Origin: Rachicladosporium sp. CCFEE 5018 | Lineage: Eukaryota > Ascomycota > Dothideomycetes > Cladosporiales > Cladosporiaceae | Direction: 5' to 3' | Assembly: GCA_002077045.2 (NCBI GenBank) | Contig: KZ111166.1 | Location: 256,295-320,294 of the forward strand | DNA: 64,000 bases | In this document: in pieces, positions 21,922-32,394 of the stretch | How the letters are laid out: the number at the start of each line of letters is the position of its first letter | How positions within the stretch are numbered: position 1 is the first letter of the stretch | Made by a program: the position numbers and the translations under genes | The notes under the pieces: model-generated | The model's database searches: none | Told to the model about the DNA's origin: nothing | The model's input: the letters and a program-made list of their open reading frames with translations, nothing else

Positions 21922-22860
21922 ATGCCTAGCATCGCCCACATCGCCACCGCAGCAAGTTTACTCACACTCGCTCAAGCTCTCAGCGGCATCGTGGTCCCTT
22001 CCACTATCACCGCCGCGCAGCCTTTCAACGCCACCTTCCAAAATGCCAACAGCGACTCGTACCGCGTCTTCCTAGCAGCTTCAGTCACAGGAACGCAAGG
22101 ACCCATGTGCTATCTCCAGAACTCCACGAACCTCGACTCGCCCCTCTCACTCAACATCTCAGAAGACGTAGGCCCAGATGCAGACTACTACTCCATCGGC
22201 ATCGCAGATCTGACCGCTTCCTCCGGCCCAACGTACAGCAACAAATTCAACTTCTCTGGCGGTAGCGGCGAGCCGACTGAGTACGAAAAGCACCTCAATG
22301 GCGCGCCGTTCTGGGACGCGAATAAGCTTCCTTGCTCAGCAATGGCGTGCGCGAGGAGCTGTGCACAGGCATCGTACCCGGGCAACTTGCAGGAAGGTGC
22401 CAGCTACGAGACTTTGAAGAACTGCATCCTGGCCTGCCCTGGAGTTGAGCCGGACGCGAATTTGCGTGCTGCTGATGGAAGTCCGAGCTCGATTGCTGGC
22501 GCGATTGTCACGCTCAGTGGAGGAGCTGTGGTGACTGCCTTGGAGACTGTGGTCACTAGCGGAGGTAGCTCAATCACCGAGGCGATTGTCGGAAGCACGA
22601 CTGTGACCGTGGGCGAGACTGCAACCGTCAGTGGCGGAAATGTGGGCTTGGCTACTAGTGGAGTCATCGTGGGAGGGACCACCACAGTGGCGTTCAGCAA
22701 TGTAGCTGGCGTGACGAGTAGTGCAAGTGTGACGAGTGGAACAGAGAGTGCAGCATCGGGTGCTGGAGCGTCGAGCACTTCCAAAGGTGGCGCTGCTGCA
22801 ATGATAACTGCGGTGCCCGCTTTCGCCGCTGCAGCTGGTCTCATTGCTATGGCGATGTAA
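21922..22860 (+). CDS. GPI-anchored Ser/Gly-rich surface protein
   Basis: The gene encodes 312 aa from ATG 21922. The frame is open upstream to 21793, but the 21922 start gives a clean signal peptide (MPSIAHIATAASLLTLAQALS). The N-terminal half is a small globular domain with four Cys near its end (LPCSAMACARSCAQ and NCILACPG) and N-glycosylation sites (NATF, NSTN). The C-terminal third is a low-complexity V/T/S/G stretch with repeated SGG turns, ending in a hydrophobic tail (residues about 292-312) after a small-residue region, as for a GPI signal. A cell-wall or plasma-membrane protein is likely; the globular domain was not recognised. Confidence 0.8.
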   Translation: MPSIAHIATAASLLTLAQALSGIVVPSTITAAQPFNATFQNANSDSYRVFLAASVTGTQGPMCYLQNSTNLDSPLSLNISEDVGPDADYYSIGIADLTASSGPTYSNKFNFSGGSGEPTEYEKHLNGAPFWDANKLPCSAMACARSCAQASYPGNLQEGASYETLKNCILACPGVEPDANLRAADGSPSSIAGAIVTLSGGAVVTALETVVTSGGSSITEAIVGSTTVTVGETATVSGGNVGLATSGVIVGGTTTVAFSNVAGVTSSASVTSGTESAASGAGASSTSKGGAAAMITAVPAFAAAAGLIAMAM

Positions 22861-23038
22861 GCGTGGCCACGAAATATTGTGCTTCACAGGGCCGTTTAAT
22901 TTGCTTCCGGGTGTGTACGATGGAACGTCGTAATGTCAGACACTAGACTAATAGATGTATGCTAATAGACCGTCGGTCAACGGATGGGTTGATAAGCCCA
23001 CTCACTATATCTCTCGATCCTGAGCTTGGCAAATATTC

Positions 23039-24698
23039 CTACTCGCTGTCGCTGGTAAAGTTTGTTTGCGTCAAATTCGTGCTGCCGGGCAAGATGTACG
23101 GCTTAATCTTCGGCAGCCTGTTCAATGTATCGTCGCTGAACCCCAGGTGATCCTTGACGACCCGCTTGGGCGTCAGGCCGAGCCACTGTGCGACCGAGAT
23201 CTAGGAAACAAAGTCAGCGATTATTTCCACAGTATTATGAAGCAACATCGATCTGGGTACACTCACATCATTGTAGGCAGGTGCCTGCAGAACTTCGAGG
23301 TACACCAAATCCTCCGTGCCCGTGTTCTCCAAGTAATGGCTCGCAGGTACGGGCACGTATCCCACGTCTCCCGCCTGGAAGTCGAAGGTCCTTGATGAAG
23401 CGGGAGCAGAGTAGACGGTCAAGCGACCCTGGCCAGAGATGACATAGTTCCACTCATCGCTCGTAGTATGCCCGTGCAGCTCCCTCATTGCTCCAGGCTT
23501 CACGGTAAAAAGGGCCGCGGCGAAGTTGTTTGGAATGGGAAAGCTGAGCGGATCGATGATCTTTACACTACTACCGGGGACTTCGTACGCGGCTTGTTGG
23601 CTCAGGTGGTAACTGTAGGTGCTGGACTGCGAGATCACGCCGGCAGGACCAGTGATGTTGTCGGTAGAGATGCTCTTGGGAAATGGCGTGCCGTCGAAGA
23701 TGTAGAGCTCGCCGTCTGGGATCTTATCGAAGGCAGATGTGTCAACTCGGAGGTCTTTGGCTAGCACGGCTTTGGGGTTCCGCTCGAAGGTCTCGGAGAG
23801 GAGGTTAGTGCCGTCTTCGCTGAAGTCACCGGACTCGAAGACGAGAAGGAACTCAACACCAGCTTCGGAAGCTTGGATGGAGTGAGGAATGCCCTGGGTG
23901 ACTATGTGAGTACGGCAAGAGTAAGTCGACGTTGTGACTATGACTTACTGCCGGGAAGAACCACACGTCGCCAGCTTGCAGATCATCTACGAACGTCTCA
24001 CCTGCCTCATTCATACTGTTCAGCCGCACACTTCCATTGAGAATCAACGACCACTCATTGGCTTCATGCCAGTGCATCTCGCAGTATGCATTCGGACTAA
24101 GTCGCATGTCCACACCAGCCATGGCTGTCGCAATGGGTAAAGCATCAATGTTCTGCTGGCGTGCCCAACCTGCACTGCCGAGTCAATGCCTGTTCACTGA
24201 AAGACCCAGCGGCCACTTCCCATTCGGTACAGACCCAGCGTCGGTACCAGGAGGTGCGAAAGCGTCACTGTTCTCTCTATCAAGGGCAGTATTGCGTGTA
24301 CCAGGGTCGGTGGGTGCATCTGTAGAGCCTCTAATGGGCTGAGGATTCTCTACTGTAGAAAGGTCCAGGTAGAGTCCGAGATCCTTATCTGCATCTTGTC
24401 CAGGATCAAGCTCGAACTGGTCTGAAGGTACCACACTGGCGTCTTCAGTGGTGTCGAGCGGATTCGAGGAACTGTAGCCGCTTAGGTCTGTGGACCCTCG
24501 TAGATAGCCACTTGCACCTGGGGGACCTACAGCTGTAGCCGTAGGTGCGACAGTGGCAGCAGGGCAATCTGAGGCACTGGCACTTTGCCGGCGCTCAACG
24601 GCTATGGGCGTCGCAAGCGTCACTGCGAACAGTACTTGCGTGGCGAGGAGTCGGTAACCATGTTGCTTGTGGGTGGTGAAGGAAGAGAATGAAGTCAC
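23039..24698 (-). pseudogene. Bicupin oxalate decarboxylase with in-frame TGA and no in-frame ATG
   Basis: Exons 24698-23949, 23893-23267 and 23200-23039 (introns of 55 and 66 nt with GTAAGT/CAG and GTGAGT/TAG) give 512 codons. The enzyme is secreted, manganese-dependent and converts oxalate to formate and CO2. Cupin 1 has HWHEANEW and GIPHSIQ; cupin 2 has HGHTTSDEW and PASHYLE, so both metal sites are complete, although the usual HWH is HGH in cupin 2. TGA at 24185-24183 falls where relatives have a Gly in the NRLG...GWARQQN region. Alignment through it needs no gap, so it is a point nonsense change. The frame opens with GTG at 24698 and has no ATG before the signal-like LLATQVLFAVTLATPIA. 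An ATG at 24661 is one base out of frame. Both defects suggest a decaying gene. Confidence 0.8.
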
Positions 24699-25362
24699 GA
24701 CGTGAAAATTCGAGTAAAACGATGCTTATGCCTGTCAACATGTAGTCGTACAAGTGATCGCCATCGGCTCGTCATATAGCTAGCGAAACGGCTTCACGTT
24801 CGCTCGATCGAAAAGCTATCGCAGGCTCTGGAATTGATGTGGGCACCATATTACGCATACTGACATGCTCACGCTCCGGTGAAGGCATGGTGAGACTTTG
24901 ATCGATGCGACGGATCGTGCGGCAAGCTCGCTTCTATGGCATATGGTACATAGCTCATGATTAAGCGTACCCGATGTCCTTGAGAAGAAGCAGGTCAACT
25001 GCCGTCATGGCGGGGACTCAGTGCGGCACCTGGAGAAGCACGACCTTGTTGAAATGATCGATCGGGGTACGTGTGAAAGCGGGGTGAAGATATCCATGTC
25101 AAGGTGGGGACATGTCGTGCAAAGCGAGCAAAAGTGACGTTGAGAGTGTTGATGTCGATCTTTAGGCTCTTCATGAAGCTTTAGCTCGGCCCGTAGATGC
25201 TTGGCCTGGAATAGAGCTTGACAGCAGGTCAAGTCCCGTGCGGCAAAGAAGGGTGTCGCAGCTGTTAGCTCTATTATCACGCAGTGACCTCCGATGGCGG
25301 TATGTATCTCCTATTTGCTCTCTCAGCTTTCGATGATCTTACATCCGTCTTCATGTATCGGA
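24699..25362. other. Intergenic, nothing recognised
   Basis: It is the 5' region of the oxalate decarboxylase gene and 3' region of prp24. No in-frame ATG exon for the decarboxylase could be found here by eye. Confidence 0.5.
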
Positions 25363-28300
25363 CTAAACGCCATCCTCCTTGGCAGGCGCACCCTCTCGGC
25401 TCTTCTCGAACATAGCTTTGAACGCAGCGTTACTCTTCGCAGGTGTTGCTTTCTCGTGCGCACTTTGACCGTCATGAGGCTCACTGCTCGGTGCACCGCC
25501 GCCTCTTCTGAACCCCAATCCACCTCTCCTGCTTCCACGCTGCTGTCCGGGTCGCGCAACAGTGTTCGGTTTCATTCCACCGAAGGTCGAAGCTCCAGCA
25601 CTAGTGGCAGGTCCCTTCCTGCCCTTCGCGAATATCTCAGCGACGTCGCCAGTTCTCACTTCCGCACCAAGCGCACTGCAGTCGACACCAGCACGCACGT
25701 TGAAGGCAGCTTTGATGTCCGCAAATTCGACAATAGCTGCATTCTGATCCCGCCGCAACTGTATCTTGTTGATCGAGCCATGCTTCTCCATCACAGCGCG
25801 AACGCGAGCATCGTTCACCGTGTCGGGAAGATTCAGGATCGCGACCTTACGCTCGCGTACGTTGTGAGCTGCTTGCTCCAGCGCGCCATTCTGCGTGCCC
25901 GATACCATGGAAGTATCAGAGGCGCGTCGTCCATTGGTTGAGCTCGGCTCGGGGGATGTAGAGTGCTTCACGATGATGTCGGCTTTGCGAGCTTTGTCCA
26001 CCCCGCCTCCACGAGCGGATGCTATGGTGACGTGCAATATGCGATCACGCAGTGGCTTGTTGTTCGTAGCGCCTACGGCTTTCTGTGCGTCCTCGGATGT
26101 ACAGAAGGAGATGAAACCATTGCCTAGCCTTTTTCCGTCGGTCCGCTTGAGCAGGTGCACGGATGTGACTGTGCCATGATGAGCGAAGAAGTCTTTGACC
26201 TCGGTCTCTGATGCGGTGAAGTCGATGTTCTTGACAAAAAGCTCTCTCCCCTCCGCGGAAGCACCAGAACGATCCTTCTTAGCGTCGGGATCCGATATCT
26301 TGGCAAGTAGACGATGTTGTCCGTCCAGCATCTTACCGTCCATTGCGTCCTGCGCCGCTTGCGCCTGCTGACCAGACAACATCTGCACATAGCAGAACCG
26401 ACGACGGCTGTCGTACTTCAGACTCGGGAAGCGCACGCTAATGATCTCACCATACGTATCGAAGAGCTTGCGTACTGCAGTCTCATCATATTCTGGTGGG
26501 TAATTCGCAACGTAGAGAGTGCTCCTACTGCCGCTTCGTATGCTGATGGAGGAGCCGTTGAGGGTTTTGCCATCTCGTGTCTTGGCTGTAATCACGTCTT
26601 CGACGGTCTCGAACTCGACCGTGGCGATGCTGAGCTCGTTATTATGGCCTGGAACTATGGTGGTAGCCTTGATGGTGCCACAGTCACGGAAGAACTTTCT
26701 CAGATCCACTTCTGTGACGTCTATCGCAACGTTGATTAGAGTGATAGTACAGTTTTCGCGGTCTCTTTTCGCAGCTGCTGCAGTCGGATCAGCGGTGTCG
26801 CCATTTGCAGGTAGGGCGCCGTCCTGGGTCCTGGACTTCTTCGGATTGAGTGATTCATCACCGCCATCATCCTCGCGTTTCCTCTTCTCGCCGTTGGCGG
26901 GCAATTGCCCATCATCCACAGGGATGGTGCTAGATGCTTGCTGCTGTACCTGCTGTGCAGCAAGATCTTCCGCCTCCTTCGCACGTCGTATGGTGGTTCG
27001 CTGCCGATACTCGCGAGCAACGATGCCAGCGGCCTGCAAGTTTTCGACACTCTCGTTGTGTTGGTAGTGCATGACGTACAGTGCCACAGCCTTCTCGGGC
27101 TCGTCAATATGCTTCGCCATTAGCATCTGCTCCACAACTTGGGTAGCCAGTTGAGGTGCAGTCTCGGTAGTTTCGACACGATGGCTGTCACTCAGTCGTG
27201 CATGACCCCATAACAAGATCTCCCAATGATACCACAGCTGCCAGAACTCGAACGAGTCTTGCTGCGACGAAGCCAGTGAGCGCAAGACCTGTCGCGCATC
27301 ATCAACGCGACGCGCTTGTAGCAGAAACTTCATGTGGATCTTCTCGAGACGATATAGCGGATCGCCCTTGAAAGACTCGCCGTAGACTTTGTGGCCAGCC
27401 TGCTGCACGTCCTCGATCGCCATGCGGATACCCACCTCTGCAGTGTCGAGATCGTCCTCGGAGCTCGTCGAGGTAAAGGCATTGCGCCTCAGGTAAGTGG
27501 ACCACTCTAGCAATACTTGCAGCATCTCCTCCATGCCGCCAACGTCAAGCAAGCTGGAATTGGTGGCTCGGTGCTTGATTGCTTCGATCTCTGCATATGG
27601 GAGGCGCTCCACGTCCGACCTCAAAATGCGCCTTGCCCAGAGCTCACCAGACCATGGGCAGTGGCGAGTCGCTCGCTCAAGAAGTGGCAGTGCGGACGAG
27701 GAAGGATCGTGCGAGGACGGCATTTGACTGATGACGTGATCCACATAATCGAGCCACCATTCAGTATACGTCGGAAATCGAAGCAGAGCGCGCTCGTAGA
27801 GAGCTGACAGCAGTTCTCTCTCGTGAACCCCGCGTCTCTTCTGTTTCTTTTCCCATTTCAAACAGCGCGATAATTCCTCAAATGCCGCCGTCTGATCTCC
27901 GGACTCGATAGCGCGCTCCAGTTTGGCCTCATTCTCCATTCGTAATGCCATATGTGACTTTGCCGGAGCTGCCAGCTCGTTCATGTGAGACATGGCTGCC
28001 TCCCATTGCGAGCCGTGTATCTTCGAGATGACCGGCCAGAACATTTGCGCCACCTCTTCCCATCCAGCACTGGGCAACTTGAGACGCTCCACGTAGAGAT
28101 TCTGCAGTTGTTTCAAGCCGCTTGACTCGCCAGCACCAGCGATGAGCAGATCCTCCTGAACGATCGCCATGTAGCGGTTGAAGAGCACGTAGCCGGAGTC
28201 GATTCGCCAATGTGTTGCAGATGATGCTTTCTCCAGCACCTCACGAAGCAAGTCTCGCGTAAATAACTCCCTGCAGAGCTCCTTGTCATCCTCACTCCAA

Positions 28301-29388
28301 CCACTCTGATCAGACTCCGGTAAGTCATTGCATGCCGCGTAATTTGACTCGATCCAGTCTGCATACACCTGCCATATGCGGACTGACATGGGCTCATCCT
28401 GCGTAGCCTTCTGACACAGCTCCATCACGGAAATACGCCCTTCGCCATCACCGGCCTTTGCGACAATTACCTCATCGGAGAGCCAATCCAGCCACAGATC
28501 CTCACCGACTGCGAAGCGCGAGTCCATAGCTTCGCGCGCCTGGCGCATTTCAGCTAGTAACCCATAGTCGTGGGGATTACGCGATGTCTCGCCGCTATGC
28601 TCGTGAATGTGCGTGAGAAATCCCTTGTGCAGCAGATTGATGAGCTGAACGTGCGAGTCGTACGCATAGGAGTGCTCGCCAAGGTAGGTCAGTAAGTCGT
28701 TCACAGTCTGCGCTTCTGCTTCTGTGAGTGCGCTTGATGTGATAGATCGCGGTGGCGGCGTTTGCGCCGGAGCCTCTGCCATAGTAAGATCGGCCAGTGA
28801 TTGCGCGGAGATGCCGCGTGAGATGGTTGGCGCGGCCGATGATCGCAGAGCCGAAGTCGGAGAACGCAGTGAGTCGGACGACGTGGTGTGTCCTGTGCTT
28901 GAAGACGTTTGTCGTTGAGGATCTGGAAGGCACGAGGCGGGATTAGCCGTGCTCACAGTGACTTCCGCAAGACTCGAAGGACTACACTTACCAAGTGTCA
29001 CCTCATGCTGCTGTGAGTTTGACGCGGGGTGGGAAGGATGGCGATGCGCCAAGGGAGGTCGTTGCGGTGATTCAGAAGATGCACCCCATGATTGCGAAGT
29101 CTCTGCACTCGCTGAGGGAGGGTGCAGAGGTCGAAAGCCAGGAGGCGAGATCACACTGTGGTAAACAGCTTGCTGATTCGATCCAGATCCATTCGTCGTT
29201 CTCGGCGAAGGACGGGAGTCCGTCACACCACCGTCTGCCTCCAGTGTCTGGCCTTGACTGAGCGTGGAAGCAGCGCGTTTGCTTGCAATTGTGGGTCGCC
29301 GGCGTTTCCTAGGAGACCCTTGATCTTCTGTCGGTCCTCCAGCATTCGAGACTCCGACATCAGGCGAGAGTAGTCGATTGATGTCCAT
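25363..29388 (-). CDS. prp24: U4/U6 snRNP assembly factor Prp24/SART3
   Basis: The frame begins with GTG at 29433; the first ATG (29388, MDINRLLSPDVG) is taken. An in-frame 69-nt intron at 28991-28923 (GTAAGT donor, GGCTAAT branch, TTCCAG acceptor) contains no stop and would otherwise be read as 23 extra residues; spliced length is 1318 aa. A disordered Ser/Pro-rich N-terminus is followed by HAT (half-a-TPR) helices over roughly residues 230-800. Four RRMs follow, at about 875-950, 955-1030, 1045-1120 and 1180-1245. At the C-terminus KSNAAFKAMF is the LSm-interaction motif of Prp24/SART3. The protein binds U6 snRNA and the LSm ring and anneals U4 to U6 in the nucleus. It is expected to be essential and single-copy. 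Confidence 0.93.
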   Translation of the reverse strand: MDINRLLSPDVGVSNAGGPTEDQGSPRKRRRPTIASKRAASTLSQGQTLEADGGVTDSRPSPRTTNGSGSNQQAVYHSVISPPGFRPLHPPSASAETSQSWGASSESPQRPPLAHRHPSHPASNSQQHEVTLGKCSPSSLAEVTVSTANPASCLPDPQRQTSSSTGHTTSSDSLRSPTSALRSSAAPTISRGISAQSLADLTMAEAPAQTPPPRSITSSALTEAEAQTVNDLLTYLGEHSYAYDSHVQLINLLHKGFLTHIHEHSGETSRNPHDYGLLAEMRQAREAMDSRFAVGEDLWLDWLSDEVIVAKAGDGEGRISVMELCQKATQDEPMSVRIWQVYADWIESNYAACNDLPESDQSGWSEDDKELCRELFTRDLLREVLEKASSATHWRIDSGYVLFNRYMAIVQEDLLIAGAGESSGLKQLQNLYVERLKLPSAGWEEVAQMFWPVISKIHGSQWEAAMSHMNELAAPAKSHMALRMENEAKLERAIESGDQTAAFEELSRCLKWEKKQKRRGVHERELLSALYERALLRFPTYTEWWLDYVDHVISQMPSSHDPSSSALPLLERATRHCPWSGELWARRILRSDVERLPYAEIEAIKHRATNSSLLDVGGMEEMLQVLLEWSTYLRRNAFTSTSSEDDLDTAEVGIRMAIEDVQQAGHKVYGESFKGDPLYRLEKIHMKFLLQARRVDDARQVLRSLASSQQDSFEFWQLWYHWEILLWGHARLSDSHRVETTETAPQLATQVVEQMLMAKHIDEPEKAVALYVMHYQHNESVENLQAAGIVAREYRQRTTIRRAKEAEDLAAQQVQQQASSTIPVDDGQLPANGEKRKREDDGGDESLNPKKSRTQDGALPANGDTADPTAAAAKRDRENCTITLINVAIDVTEVDLRKFFRDCGTIKATTIVPGHNNELSIATVEFETVEDVITAKTRDGKTLNGSSISIRSGSRSTLYVANYPPEYDETAVRKLFDTYGEIISVRFPSLKYDSRRRFCYVQMLSGQQAQAAQDAMDGKMLDGQHRLLAKISDPDAKKDRSGASAEGRELFVKNIDFTASETEVKDFFAHHGTVTSVHLLKRTDGKRLGNGFISFCTSEDAQKAVGATNNKPLRDRILHVTIASARGGGVDKARKADIIVKHSTSPEPSSTNGRRASDTSMVSGTQNGALEQAAHNVRERKVAILNLPDTVNDARVRAVMEKHGSINKIQLRRDQNAAIVEFADIKAAFNVRAGVDCSALGAEVRTGDVAEIFAKGRKGPATSAGASTFGGMKPNTVARPGQQRGSRRGGLGFRRGGGAPSSEPHDGQSAHEKATPAKSNAAFKAMFEKSREGAPAKEDGV

Positions 29389-30274
29389 ACCTAGGGACGC
29401 TGCAGTGCCGTGCTGCACAAGCTGACCGCACACTCTACACGCGGCGCGGCAGTCAACCTAGCTCCCGAAGCCCGCTGGACCCCCGCTCTGTGCGGCTCGA
29501 CTGGCTGACTGAAGCACCAAGAACGTGACGACTTACTGCGACATCACTTATTGGCCGTGCCGACAACACAGCAACACGGATGCAGTCGAAAGGAAGCAGG
29601 CGCACAGGCAGATTAGCGATCACGTTACTTTACAAGATAGCACGGCCTAGACCACTATTCGGCATTCAACATCCGGAGTTCTTGGCTATGTCCCAGAATA
29701 ACATGACAGAGCAATTACGCAAGACTGCAGCATGAGGATGCGAACTGCCATGGTGCGATATGGATGAGTTTGCTTCTCCAGGGGACTGCAATTGCGCGCT
29801 TGAGTACTTCACGCACCAATTTTGTCGTGTTTAGCATCGAGCGACGTATGGCCGAAATAGTGTACACCAAATCGCATGGCATGGCACCGCACCGCACAGA
29901 CGACAACTCTACTTCTTCGACGGCAGGACCAGACTCCGCTCACGTGGTGCCACATCTCAATGTTTGGTTCACGCGTTGCAACGGCCTTGTGACTGTTCGT
30001 TATTGCTAGAGTGATGTGCCTGAACACTGATAATTGCATGGAATTCAATCTTCATAGCCAGCCATATCAATACACTTCGACTCCAAGCAGTCGGATGCAG
30101 CAGTGGTATCTCGAAAGGAGTGCATGTCCGCAGTCACCATAGACCGTCGAACGAAACGCAGTAGTACACGGATGACCCTCCCCATTGCCTCCGCAGTGTG
30201 CAGGCGGGCCACAACCCTTTTGATTCCCACATTGAATGAACGCCGTAGTAAATTTGTGCAAATGGTCGAGCGCG
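29389..30274. other. Intergenic between prp24 and ORM genes, nothing recognised
   Basis: It contains the prp24 promoter and the ORM 3' flank. Small frames near 29715-30048 have no family support. Confidence 0.5.
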
Positions 30275-30648
30275 CTATCTGTAGTCCGCTGGCTCGTAGT
30301 TGAAGAAAGCAAATCGCATGCGGTGGAGCTACAATACGTGTCAGTCATGCGCTTTACGCCTTCCAGTGGCACGTGTTTACTTACAGCAGGTAGTTTCGGC
30401 ACCACTACCGCCAGCGTCGCAAGGAAGTTGATCATGAAGTACGTCAAATCGTAGTGCGTGTAATGGGTGCTCACGAGGAACAAGCATATAGGCACTGCTA
30501 GCAAGAACTTCTTCGCCGGTGTGTACTGATCTCCGTTGTCGATTTGTTCCCACATATTTAGATTGTCGTATGCCCCTGCATTGAACTCGAATGGTACTCC
30601 TCGCACCCAGTGGAACATCAGATAGCTACCAAACATGTAGGAGATGTT
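30275..30648 (-). CDS. ORM1/ORMDL sphingolipid regulator, 3' fragment cut by gap
   Basis: The final exon (30328-30275) and part of the middle exon (30648-30385) are identical to those of the complete gene at 49304-49971. The gene is cut by the N run after the codons for NISYMFGSYLMF and upstream. If the block is a contig overlap, this fragment is the same gene. Confidence 0.9.
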
Positions 30649-30748
30649 NNNNNNNNNNNNNNNNNNNNNNNNNNNNNNNNNNNNNNNNNNNNNNNNNNNN
30701 NNNNNNNNNNNNNNNNNNNNNNNNNNNNNNNNNNNNNNNNNNNNNNNN
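30649..30748. other. Assembly gap, 100 N
   Basis: The run is exactly 100 unknown bases, the conventional placeholder for a gap of unknown size. Both flanking sequences are ends of the duplicated block. Confidence 0.99.
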
Positions 30749-31453
30749 ACCGGTCGTGGTGTCTCTCCACTCCGCCCCACCAAAGGCCCCTTCGCAGTAC
30801 CTGCGCATCACTGCCGCAAGTCTCGCGACATCTGTAAGCTCTGTGGCGAATTCACCACATCCGCTCACCAGAAAGCGAAGACTCTGGCCTACCAGCAGCG
30901 CATATCCTACCGCGAGCTCCACGATGAAGCGCTCCGCCACGAAGACTGGATCAATACGATCGCTGAGTGGAACGATGACGCGAATCGCTAGCAGAAGGTC
31001 ACCCAGCCTGTGCAAGGGAAGAAATACAAGACTATCTGGGAGCTTGACGCATTGTTACCGCATTTGCCTGAGCCTTGTGTAGGTGGTGGGAGTGACGCCA
31101 TGTTGTATGAGACGCTCGATGAGAAGCGCCAAATGTACGATGAGAGGTGTGGGGTTGGAGAGGGAGCTGTTGTAAGGGTCAGGACTGGACTGATTGCAGG
31201 GAGATTTGGCTTTGCCGCGGGTGAAGAGTCCGCTGAGGCGACCGCCCAACAGCACGAGATCGAGAGGGCATTCGATGAGTTCGTCATGTTCCCTGTCGGT
31301 CAGCAGGCGACATACACTGGCCTAGATACTGGCGCCTTCACCCTCACGTCGTCGCCAGAGATAGTCAAGCCGGGCTTACTATGCGCGGGTGGGGTGGAGC
31401 AACTGGATGACGGGATGGGGATTGACGTCACTTTGTGGAAGTACTCGCTATAG
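30749..31453 (+). CDS. 429-aa Cys-rich unknown, copy 2, 5' cut and with TAG
   Basis: This corresponds to the last 235 codons of the gene at 11135-12424. Three substitutions change Gly to Glu, Cys to Arg and Trp to stop (TGG to TAG at 30989-30991). After the stop the sequence is identical to copy 1. It is more likely contig-end error or a minor allele than a real second gene. Confidence 0.7.
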
Positions 31454-32394
31454 GTCAACATAGACTAGAGGACCACTGCGAGGAACAGGCTTGTAGTCAT
31501 GTGGCGCGAGAAGTTGTGCAGTGTTTGAGGTAACCCTGCAGGATGGTAAGCTCATCTCTGTACTATACAATGTAGCAGCCTGGTCGTTCCCATTAGGCGA
31601 AATCGTTTCGTAATTCCTATCGCTCGTGCAAGCGTCATGTGTGGTCCTCGTTATGCTGCCTGCGATGCATCTGGAGCACCTGCGCCTCTGTCTGCGAACG
31701 TGCCGTTGCTGCTCTCGACGCGGTGGCGTCAATAAATTCTCACACGACGAAGACCCATCGGCCGTTTCAAATGTAGCTGGGACACAGCTTGAGCGGCTTC
31801 TCTCCTGCCCTTCGCCTTGGGTTTGCCGTCCAGGGCATCATGATAGCTGCAGGAGCGCACGTCAGTGTTACGGCGAGGTGAAGCACATTGCGGGCCGTAG
31901 AAATGACCGGTCTCAGCAAGGCTGCCAAGGATAAAGCTTGGGGGAACCGTAGGTGCATTCCTGAGACGAGAGCACATCGGCGTTGCTTCAGGGACCACAT
32001 GGGGGACAGTCTTCACGTGCCTGAGCTGGTACTAGCACTTGTTCACCACCATCTCGCGATCAGCAGCAGCCCAAGCTAGCCCCACGATCGTGACCGTGGT
32101 TCGAAGAGACCACCCTCCTCCTCGTTCATCCAATCAAACCAAGATCCGTCTCGGGTGGCCTAGTGGCCGACTCGGGGATTCCAGCCCGCTCGCAATCCGA
32201 AATGTACAACGGTTCCCGCCCGGACAATACAATCGCACCTTAACCGCCTCGCATCCAGCGCGGCCGTGATACAGTCATCACTGGTTCTGCGAGAAGTATA
32301 TAGAGCCAGCATGGCGTCCACTCGTTAAAGTTCCGGCATCGCAATCATCGATAGTGAATATCGCAACGGACTTCTACTCGCTCCTGCTCGCACT
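31454..32394. other. Intergenic, copy of 12425-13365
   Basis: No gene is supported; it includes the second TATATAG at 32297-32303 before the MFS copy. Confidence 0.5.

Larger units (their letters stand above)
11720..30648. repeat. 18.9-kb block, copy 1 (matches 30749-49677)
   Basis: Every base compared and all translated frames match the second copy at a constant offset of 19029, so there is no net insertion or deletion. Only three substitutions were found, at 11820, 11906 and 11961. The block ends flush with the N run, inside the ORM gene. Its left end, inside the 429-aa gene, corresponds to the first base after the N run. This is the geometry expected for two contig ends that overlap but were not merged. 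Confidence 0.97.

Noticed and set aside
24150..24220. Intron around the TGA of the oxalate decarboxylase (a TTGAC-like branch and CAG acceptor are present)
   Set aside because: The only donors that keep the conserved WPLGLSVNR give introns of 23-36 nt; ungapped alignment through the TGA is simpler.
30749..31100. Repeat-induced point mutation as the cause of the three differences between copies
   Set aside because: Only two of three changes are G-to-A, one is T-to-C, one lies outside the preferred dinucleotide, and 18.7 kb of the repeat has none. RIP would alter both copies widely.
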